This document shows positions 60,184 to 64,000 of a stretch of DNA of 64,000 nt, one piece after another (position 1 is the stretch's first letter; each line of letters starts with the position of its first letter). The DNA is from JAXDMK01 sp963790325. GTDB lineage: Bacteria; Actinomycetota; Acidimicrobiia; Acidimicrobiales; AC-14. Made by a program: the position numbers and the translations under genes. The notes beneath the pieces were generated by a model. It was not told the DNA's origin. It searched no databases and was given only the letters and a program-made list of their open reading frames with translations. The stretch is from positions 1,426,001 through 1,490,000 of the forward strand of contig CAWBNY010000003.1 of assembly GCA_963790325.1 (NCBI GenBank). Direction: 5' to 3'.

Positions 60184-61608
60184 CTACTTCTCCTTGCGGA
60201 CCAGCCAGCGGAACTTCTTGGCCCCCTCGAAGGCGGCCTCCCCCGCCAGCTGGCCGATGCCCGTGGACAGCGTCGGGTAGACGTGGATGAGGCTGGCCAC
60301 CTCGCTCAGCTTGAGGCCTTCGTTGATGGCCAGGGCCAGCTCGTGGATCATCTCCCCGGCGGCGGGGGCGAGGATGTGGGCCCCCACGACCTTGCCCTTG
60401 GCCGTGACCACCACGATCGCCCCCTCGGTGGCGTTGTCGGCCCGGGCCCGGTCGGAGTGGGAGAGGTCGAGACGGTAGACCTCGACGTCGTCGCCGTGCT
60501 TCTTCTCCGCCTCGGCCACCGTGACCCCGGCGTGGGCCAGCTCGGGGTCGGTGAACGTGCACCACGGCACGAAGTCGGTGACCTTGCCCTTGCCCGGGTA
60601 GAAGGCGTCCCGCACCGCCCGGACCGCCTCGTAGCCGGCGGAGTGGGTGAACAGGAACCGACCGGCCACGTCGCCGGCGGCGTAGATCGACGGCACCGCG
60701 GTGCGCATGCGCTCGTCGACCTCGATGCCCGTGCGCCCGACCTTGACCCCCACCTCGTCCAGGCCCAGCCCCTCCACGTTGGGCCGGCGGCCGGTGGCCA
60801 CCAGCAGCTCCTCGCCCTCCCACCGGGAGGGTTCGCCGTTCTCGCTGCCGAAGACGATCTTGCGCCCGCCCGACACCGCCACCCGCTCGACCTCGACGTT
60901 GAAGTGCAGGTCGACGCCCTCCGACCGGAGCTTGGTCACCAGGATGTCGACCAGGTCGGGCTCGTCCCTTGGCAGGATCCGGGGGCCCTGCTGGAGGACG
61001 GTGGTGGGGATCCCCAGGCGGACGAAGGCCTGCGACATCTCGGTGGCGATGGGACCGGCGCCGATCATCACCATGCTCGCCGGCGCCCGCTCGACGTCCC
61101 ACAGGGTCTCGCTGGTGAGGAACCCGGCCTCCTGCAGGCCCTCGATGGGCGGGACGAAGGGGCGGCTGCCGGTGCACACCAGGATGACGCGCGTCTCCAG
61201 CTCCCGGTCGTCGCCGGTGAGGCCCTCGCCCAGGACCCGGACCGCGTTGGGGCCAACCACCCGGGCCGTCCCCCGGATGATCTCGACGCCCTCCGCCTCG
61301 AAGCGGGCGGGGTCGTCGTCGGTGGCGCCGATCTCCTGCTGGATGGCCCGGATGCGCTTCCACACGAGGGACGTGTCGATCTCGGGCACCACCGACGGCA
61401 GGCCGTAGGTGTCGGCCACCCGCATGGTGTGGGCCGCCTTGGCCGACGCCAGCAGGGCCTTGCTGGGGACGCAGCCGGTCCAGAGGCAGTCGCCGCCCAC
61501 CCGGTCCCGCTCGACGACCGCCACCCGCAGGCCGATGGTGGCCGCGAACTCGGCCCCGACCATCCCGCCGGAACCCATACCGATGATGACCAGGTCGTAG
61601 CGCGCCAT
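60184..61608 (-). CDS. FAD-dependent NAD(P)-disulfide oxidoreductase (MerA/Lpd-like)
   Basis: 474 residues. FAD motif VIIGMGSGGMVGAEFAA, redox pair CLWTGCVPSK (Cys-x4-Cys), NAD motif VMIGAGPIATEMSQAF, FAD motif IYAAGDVAGRFLFTHSA, dimer domain with IHVYPTLS. True dihydrolipoyl dehydrogenases have HxHPTxxE here, so this is the mercuric-reductase-like or quinone/disulfide-reductase subgroup. No merR, merP or keto-acid dehydrogenase genes are near. Substrate open. Confidence 0.88.
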   Translation of the reverse strand: MARYDLVIIGMGSGGMVGAEFAATIGLRVAVVERDRVGGDCLWTGCVPSKALLASAKAAHTMRVADTYGLPSVVPEIDTSLVWKRIRAIQQEIGATDDDPARFEAEGVEIIRGTARVVGPNAVRVLGEGLTGDDRELETRVILVCTGSRPFVPPIEGLQEAGFLTSETLWDVERAPASMVMIGAGPIATEMSQAFVRLGIPTTVLQQGPRILPRDEPDLVDILVTKLRSEGVDLHFNVEVERVAVSGGRKIVFGSENGEPSRWEGEELLVATGRRPNVEGLGLDEVGVKVGRTGIEVDERMRTAVPSIYAAGDVAGRFLFTHSAGYEAVRAVRDAFYPGKGKVTDFVPWCTFTDPELAHAGVTVAEAEKKHGDDVEVYRLDLSHSDRARADNATEGAIVVVTAKGKVVGAHILAPAAGEMIHELALAINEGLKLSEVASLIHVYPTLSTGIGQLAGEAAFEGAKKFRWLVRKEK

Positions 61609-61671
61609 TGCTTGACTGCCCCCTCGTGCTGACTGCCGGCCGACTGTACCCGGCGCTCCTAGGCTCGGCGC

Positions 61672-62898
61672 ATGCCCTTAGACCCCCGGTCCGGCGTCGT
61701 CGACGTCATCATGGGACTGGCCGCCCTGGCCACGCTGCTATCGGTGATCCGGGCCCGGCGCACGTTCTTCGACGCCGACTTCACCCCCGAGGACAAGCGG
61801 CTGGCGACCCAGGCGGCGGTGTTCCTCGTCCCCGGCCTGGTGGTGTTGGTCCACGAGCTGGGACACGTGGCCGGGGTGCTGGCGGTCGGCGGCCGGGTCA
61901 CCGGGTTCCACTACGGGGTGTTCGAGGGGTCGGTCCGCTACGTGGGTGACATCACCGCCGGCCAGGGGTGGCTGGTCTCGCTGGCCGGCAACCTGTTCGG
62001 CGCCGGCACCGGGCTGACCCTGGCCGCGGTGGGCCTGGCCGGGCGCCGGCTGCGGCCGGGCCTGCGCTACCTGCTGATCCTCGGGGGCACGCTCCAGGTC
62101 GGCTACACCCTGGTCGGGTACCCGGTGCTGTCACTGTCGTCGAACTGGGGCGACTGGGTGGTCATCTACGACGTCGGGGCCACGCCCGTCCTGTCGTGGG
62201 TGACGGCGGCGGTGCACGCGGCGGTGCTGCTCGCCCTGTGGCGCTGGTGGCGGGGGACGGTGCGCCACGCGCTGTTCGGGGTGGGCTCGGGTGAGGGCGA
62301 GCGGCTGGCCGCGCTCCGGGCGCGGGTGCGAGGGGCCCCGGACGACGAGGCGGGGTGGCTCGAGCTGGCCGACGTGTACGCCGGCCGGGGCGAGTGGGGC
62401 CTGGCCCGGGCGACGTTGGACGACGCGGCGCGGCGCGGCGGGGCGGCGACCGCCCGCGTCCACCTGGCCCGGGTGCGGGTCGCCATCCGGGAGTCGCGCT
62501 GGTCGGCGGCGGTGATCGCAGCCGAGGAAGGGGTGCGGGTGGCGGGGCCCGACGACGTGGAGATCGTCCAACGGCTGTGGGCCAACCAGGGCCTGGCGCT
62601 GGCCTCGATGGAGCGGCCCAACCACGCCCTGGCCGCCTTCGAGCGGGTGCAGCCGCCGGTGGTCGACGACGCCCGGGTCCGCTACGGACGGGGCGTGGCC
62701 CGCCTGGGGGCCGGAGATCCCGAGGGGGCGCGCTCCGACCTGGAGGCGGTGGTGCGGGCCCTCCCGGCCGACAACCTCCTCGGCCGGTGGGCCGCCGCCC
62801 GCCTCGCCGGCCGCCAGCCCGACCCCCCCGACGACACCGACCGTCCCAACTACCTGCGCCGATCCGCCTCCCCGCCGGCGCCGATCGCCGGCGTCTGA
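61672..62898 (+). CDS. M50-family membrane metalloprotease with TPR-like C-terminus
   Basis: 408 residues. VVLVHELGHVAGVLAVGG (HExxH, residues about 63-67) lies in a hydrophobic helix, followed by GNLFGAGTGLTLAAVGLAG and further helices to about residue 200. The last 190 residues form helical repeats (DDEAGWLELADVYAGRGEWGLARATLDDAARRG, LGAGDPEGARSDLEAVVRALPAD) like TPRs. Site-2-type proteases cleave membrane substrates; the TPR part could bind a partner. The usual second ligand motif (NxxPxxxLDG) is not evident. Confidence 0.82.
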   Translation: MPLDPRSGVVDVIMGLAALATLLSVIRARRTFFDADFTPEDKRLATQAAVFLVPGLVVLVHELGHVAGVLAVGGRVTGFHYGVFEGSVRYVGDITAGQGWLVSLAGNLFGAGTGLTLAAVGLAGRRLRPGLRYLLILGGTLQVGYTLVGYPVLSLSSNWGDWVVIYDVGATPVLSWVTAAVHAAVLLALWRWWRGTVRHALFGVGSGEGERLAALRARVRGAPDDEAGWLELADVYAGRGEWGLARATLDDAARRGGAATARVHLARVRVAIRESRWSAAVIAAEEGVRVAGPDDVEIVQRLWANQGLALASMERPNHALAAFERVQPPVVDDARVRYGRGVARLGAGDPEGARSDLEAVVRALPADNLLGRWAAARLAGRQPDPPDDTDRPNYLRRSASPPAPIAGV

Positions 62899-62911
62899 CC
62901 CGCCGAACCGG

Positions 62912-63940
62912 TCAGGGCAGGACCGGCAGCGCCTGCAGCAGGGGTTCGAGCTCGCCCCGGGTGGCCACGTTGTCGAAGCGGGCGGTGACCAGGCCGTCGG
63001 CGCCGACCACGAAGACCCACGGCTCGAAGATGCCCGTCACCGAGTCGTCGGCGTAGATCCAGTCGGCGGCGGCCTGGTTGATCACCGAGCCCTGGAAGTC
63101 CTTGAAGACCTCGATGTGGACGAAGGACGCCCGGTCGCCGTAGAGGTGGGACAGCTCCTGCACCATGTCGGTGATCGGCCCGCAGAAGCGGCTGGTGCAG
63201 TACACCGGCGTGGAGACCGTCACCACGACCGGCCGCTGGGCCTCGATGGCGGCGGCGACGGTGGTGGCGTGGAGCTCGGGGTCGGGGATGGGCTGCGACC
63301 CGTCGCTGCCGGCCCGGGAGTCGATGGCCGCCCGGGGGATGTCGGCCGGCGCGTCCATGGTGTGGTTGTTCGACCGGGGGGCAGGGTCGCCGGGAGCGGG
63401 CACGGTGTGCCGTTCGAGGACGGTGAAGGCGCCGGTGGCGACCTGCTCCGCACCCCCGACGTTGGCCGTCACCTCCGCCTCCCAGAAACCGGCCCGGTCG
63501 AAGGCGGCGGTCGCCCCGTAGACGCCCCGGGCCTGGGCGCCGCTGACCAGCTGGGGCGCCGACACCCCGTCCGGAGGATCGGGGGTGCCCGGGATCGGCA
63601 GGTAGCCGGCAGGGACCGGTGGGCCCTGGGGCGGGGCCTCGACCGGCCCCTCCTTGGTCCCCAGGTATGAGAAGCGGAGGGTGACGGTCCCGTACACGAG
63701 CAGTCGCTGGTCGCCGGATTGGATGCCGACGATGATCCGGGCCGGGGGGCCGACGGCCAGGTCGTAGCTGGCGACCTGGACGATGAGGTCGCCGGGCTGG
63801 GCCGCGTCGGAGCTGCCGGGGGAGTCGACGGCGTCGCCGACCGGCGCCGACGGGCCGCCGGACGAGCAGGCGCCGAGCACCAGGAGCAGGGCGAGCACGC
63901 AGGCGGTGGCCGACCGGCGGGACGACGGCATAGGACTCAT
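62912..63940 (-). CDS. Exported lipoprotein with thioredoxin-like C-domain
   Basis: 342 residues. Lipoprotein signal with lipobox LVLGACSSGG. Residues about 45-175 are a beta-rich domain (VASYDLAVGPPARIIVGIQSGDQRLLVYGTVTLRFSYLG). About 225-340 is thioredoxin-like: RPVVVTVSTPVYCTSRFCGPITDMVQELSHLYGDRASFVHIEVFKD with a Cys-x4-Cys rather than CxxC pair, and PWVFVVGADGLVTARFDNVAT. Probably an envelope redox or metal-handling protein. ATG 63940; the rest of the window to 64000 shows nothing else. Confidence 0.85.
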   Translation of the reverse strand: MSPMPSSRRSATACVLALLLVLGACSSGGPSAPVGDAVDSPGSSDAAQPGDLIVQVASYDLAVGPPARIIVGIQSGDQRLLVYGTVTLRFSYLGTKEGPVEAPPQGPPVPAGYLPIPGTPDPPDGVSAPQLVSGAQARGVYGATAAFDRAGFWEAEVTANVGGAEQVATGAFTVLERHTVPAPGDPAPRSNNHTMDAPADIPRAAIDSRAGSDGSQPIPDPELHATTVAAAIEAQRPVVVTVSTPVYCTSRFCGPITDMVQELSHLYGDRASFVHIEVFKDFQGSVINQAAADWIYADDSVTGIFEPWVFVVGADGLVTARFDNVATRGELEPLLQALPVLP

Positions 63941-64000
63941 TTGGCGCAGGGCGGGCGGGGCACCGCAAGTCGGTCGAGGCCCTCGCCGGTGACCGCCGCC

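Overview
This 64 kb window is high-GC, gene-dense bacterial DNA. The gene content points to Actinomycetota: a DtxR/IdeR regulator with near-identical metal ligands, an ANTAR response regulator, a PknB-type kinase, a TIGR03086-type (mycothiol-related) protein, a Pol I whose proofreading domain looks degenerate, and the order polA, rpsA, coaE, uvrB on the minus strand, familiar from actinobacteria. Acidimicrobiia is my best guess at class, but only as an inference. GTG starts, 4-base stop/start overlaps (GTGA, ATGA) and long operons are common. No tRNA, rRNA, CRISPR array or insertion sequence was recognised.

Layout. 1-3.4 kb: 5' part of uvrB, a tandem nested-palindrome repeat, an AbiEi/DUF559 protein, coaE, an unrecognised protein and a Dabb-domain protein. 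3.5-14.4 kb: a Tad (Flp) pilus locus, with tadG/tadE leftward and cpaB, tadZ, tadA, tadB, tadC rightward, then a two-component system and two Flp pilin genes. 14.5-27.0 kb: one long operon for a ribosomally made, post-translationally modified peptide (RiPP). It holds three methyltransferases, a heterodimeric ABC exporter, a siderophore/B12-type ABC importer, a 36-residue precursor peptide, a fused C-D YcaO cyclodehydratase and a SagB-type dehydrogenase. A Fur-box-like palindrome lies over its promoter. 27.1-29.1 kb: a third Flp pilin, an RsbW-like kinase and an RsbU/SpoIIE-like phosphatase. 29.2-36 kb: a membrane protein, rpsA, an EamA transporter and polA. 36-49 kb: housekeeping and regulatory genes (IdeR-like, ArsR operon, gnd, ANTAR regulator, formyltransferase, malQ, metallo-beta-lactamase-fold hydrolase, epimerase, ArsC, Ser/Thr kinase). 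49-60 kb: secreted proteins (Ig-like, SBBP beta-propeller, a 1458-residue Ig/beta-helix protein), then three tail-collar proteins, a GNAT and a DUF6916 protein. 60-64 kb: flavin disulfide reductase, M50 protease with a TPR-like tail, and a thioredoxin-like lipoprotein.

How the parts may work together. The Tad genes and all three pilin genes are preceded by a shared GCCGATAC-like element resembling sigma-28/WhiG-class promoters, so they may form one regulon. The RiPP operon couples peptide modification, export and a metal-chelate importer under a Fur-type box. The most interesting reading is a new peptide metallophore system. It sits between duplicated pilin genes and inside an otherwise conserved polA-rpsA-coaE-uvrB block, suggesting later insertion. 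Two genes of this operon carry apparent frameshifts that need checking.
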